Below, one piece after another: positions 5,658-5,819 of a DNA stretch of 5,819 nucleotides. This DNA is from Treponema sp. (GTDB lineage Bacteria; Spirochaetota; Spirochaetia; Treponematales; Breznakiellaceae): the NCBI GenBank assembly GCA_031288815.1, contig JAITQR010000031.1:1-5819 (forward strand), read 5' to 3'. The notes below the pieces were generated by a model, which saw only the letters and a list, made by a program, of their open reading frames with translations, was not told where the DNA came from and made no database searches. Made by a program: the position numbers and the translations under genes. Position 1 is the stretch's first letter. Every line of letters starts with the position of its first letter.

Positions 5658-5819
5658 TTAAAAATTGGTTCCTGCCACATCCCGGGTCCAATGCCAAGTG
5701 CCAGAGGTGCCGTCCGCGTTTACCCTGCCGCGATGTCCGCCGCCCTCTGAAGTTTTTATATTTTTACCTGAGGCATCATAAACATTGCCTGAAATTGCGA
5801 AACCCCAATAGTCAATCGC
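5658..5819 (-). CDS. Unrecognised protein, C-terminal end, partial
   Basis: The minus strand is open from the right edge (5819) to a TAA at 5658-5660, giving 53 residues. The peptide is convincing as protein: AIDYWGFAISGNVYDASGK at the start, then a Gly-rich stretch (SEGGGHRGRVNADGTSGTW, 24-42) and the end HWTRDVAGTNF. It is rich in Gly, Asp, Ser, Thr, Asn and Trp with short alternating strands, as in secreted or surface beta-sandwich and repeat proteins. I do not recognise the family. The final residue is Phe, a feature of many outer-membrane proteins, but the last strand lacks the alternating hydrophobic pattern expected of a barrel, so this is weak. The start, signal peptide and main domains are outside the window. 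It converges with the importer operon and is followed by a small hairpin and the strong terminator at 5571-5600, which support a real gene end here. Confidence 0.7.
   Translation of the reverse strand, partial: AIDYWGFAISGNVYDASGKNIKTSEGGGHRGRVNADGTSGTWHWTRDVAGTNF

Noticed and set aside
1..5819. CRISPR array, insertion sequence or phage/defence island
   Set aside because: No spaced direct repeats, terminal inverted repeats, transposase, integrase or defence-type domains were seen; all large frames are accounted for by transport and housekeeping genes.

Overview
The window reads as an ordinary carbohydrate-use and housekeeping stretch of a Gram-negative-type bacterial chromosome. Base composition is moderately GC-rich, with many GGG, CCC and GGC codons. 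The style of the sugar-transport operon (a binding protein with a Gly/Ser-rich mature N-terminus, two permeases, no ATPase gene) and the DUF202 and MgtE neighbours would fit a treponeme-like spirochaete of the gut type. That placement is an inference from sequence style; no marker gene is present to settle it.

Layout, left to right. (1) The last 65 codons of a GH2 beta-galactosidase, followed by a strong intrinsic terminator. (2) A complete mgtE magnesium channel gene, whose start codon lies only 14-17 bases after that terminator. (3) On the minus strand, a small DUF202 membrane protein gene, convergent with mgtE and divergent from what follows. (4) A back-to-back divergent promoter region around 2034-2096. 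(5) A three-gene plus-strand operon encoding a CUT1-type ABC sugar importer: periplasmic binding protein, MalF/UgpA-type permease and MalG/UgpE-type permease. (6) About 330 bases with no convincing gene, holding several stem-loops and a very strong bidirectional terminator at 5571-5600. (7) On the minus strand, entering from the right edge, the last 53 codons of an unrecognised, probably beta-rich protein.

The beta-galactosidase and the importer could belong to one economy (uptake and hydrolysis of galactosides or other oligosaccharides), but the terminator, mgtE and the DUF202 gene separate them, so the link is only proximity. The importer has no ATPase in the window and would need a shared MsmK/UgpC/MalK-type subunit encoded elsewhere, as is common for CUT1 systems.

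I found no mobile element, CRISPR array, tRNA, rRNA or clearly new defence or biosynthetic system. The parts most worth a second look are the terminator directly before mgtE, the divergent promoter (which also corrects the DUF202 start), the stem-loop-rich region after the operon, and the partial gene at the right edge.
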